Assembly (NCBI GenBank): GCA_002293545.1
Contig: DBDL01000135.1
Coordinates: 1,570-6,689 of the forward strand
Source: Lachnoclostridium sp. UBA933
Lineage (GTDB): Bacteria > Bacillota > Clostridia > Lachnospirales > Lachnospiraceae
Direction: 5' to 3'
Length of the DNA: 5,120 nt
Each line of letters opens with the position of its first letter. Within the stretch, counting starts at the first letter, position 1. Shown here one piece after another: positions 4,796-5,120 of this stretch. The translations under genes and the position numbers were made by a program. Below the pieces are notes generated by a model, which searched no databases, had not been told where the DNA came from, and saw only the letters and a list, made by a program, of their open reading frames with translations.

Positions 4796-5120
4796 ATGAG
4801 CTACAAAGAAACGTATAAGGAATGGCTTGAGGGTGACTGTTTTGATGAGGGTACCAAAAAAGAGCTGGAGAGAATTCGTGACAATGAAGATGAAATCAAA
4901 GAACGGTTTTATGACGAGTTAGAATTTGGAACGGCAGGTCTGCGCGGGGTAATCGGCGCGGGAATCAACCGGATGAATGTGTATACGGTAAGGAAAGCGA
5001 CGCAAGGTCTTGCCAATTATATCATTAAGAATAACGGACAGGAAAAAGGAGTTGCGATTGCCTATGATTCCAGACGTATGTCCCCGGAATTTGCGGATGA
5101 GGCCGCTTGCTGCCTTGCGG
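4796..5120 (+). CDS. Phospho-sugar mutase (phosphoglucomutase/phosphomannomutase), N-terminal part (partial)
   Basis: The frame opens at ATG 4796 and runs through the right edge after 108 codons plus one base. The sequence matches the start of the alpha-D-phosphohexomutase superfamily: a leading helical segment with KEWLEG (8-13), then LEFGTAGLRGVIGAGINRMN (42-61), the conserved first-domain segment, then VRKATQGLANYI (65-76) and AIAYDSRRMSPEFADE (87-102). Enzymes with this extended N-terminus move phosphate between C1 and C6 of glucose or mannose in the cytoplasm and are usually about 560-580 residues long. The phosphoserine loop (TASHNP type), metal-binding and sugar-specificity loops all lie outside the window, so activity and substrate cannot be confirmed. 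It is likely co-transcribed with the preceding lipoprotein gene. The product supplies sugar nucleotides or feeds glycogen metabolism in relatives; which applies here is unknown. Confidence 0.92.
   Translation, partial: MSYKETYKEWLEGDCFDEGTKKELERIRDNEDEIKERFYDELEFGTAGLRGVIGAGINRMNVYTVRKATQGLANYIIKNNGQEKGVAIAYDSRRMSPEFADEAACCLA

Overview
The window looks like a chromosomal piece from a motile, spore-forming member of the Clostridia, most likely Lachnospiraceae-like. This rests on GGAGG-type ribosome sites, moderate-to-low G+C judged by eye, a CotS-like coat protein, Bacillota-type MotA/MotB stator genes and two secreted lipoproteins. The genus cannot be fixed from the sequence alone. No mobile element, CRISPR array, tRNA or rRNA is visible.

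Layout: (1) 1-343, minus strand, holds the start of a DUF885-type lipoprotein gene that runs off the left edge. (2) 344-510 is a divergent promoter region with candidate sigma-A and sporulation sigma-E signals. (3) 511-1488 encodes a CotS/aminoglycoside-phosphotransferase-fold protein whose metal-binding Asp is replaced by Asn. (4) 1489-1627 holds a weak terminator-like hairpin and a weak SigD-like promoter candidate. (5) 1628-2419 is motA and 2474-3247 is motB (TTG start), a complete flagellar stator pair. (6) 3248-3405 contains a long near-perfect hairpin followed by a short GC hairpin, then a strong extended -10 promoter. (7) 3406-4731 encodes a lipoprotein with two C-terminal PEGA domains. 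(8) 4796-5120 is the start of a phospho-sugar mutase (phosphoglucomutase/phosphomannomutase) running off the right edge.

How the genes relate: only motA and motB clearly work together, as the ion-channel stator that drives flagellar rotation. The coat-like protein, the stator pair and the lipoprotein-mutase pair look like separate transcription units, each with its own promoter candidate. The lipoprotein and the mutase lie 64 bases apart on one strand with no convincing terminator between them, so co-transcription is likely and a shared envelope or glycan role is possible but unproven. I see no clear undescribed multi-gene system. The points most worth a second look are the palindromic element after motB, its possible pairing with the next gene's ribosome site, the pseudokinase-like coat protein with clustered cysteines, and the duplicated N-terminal module of the PEGA lipoprotein.
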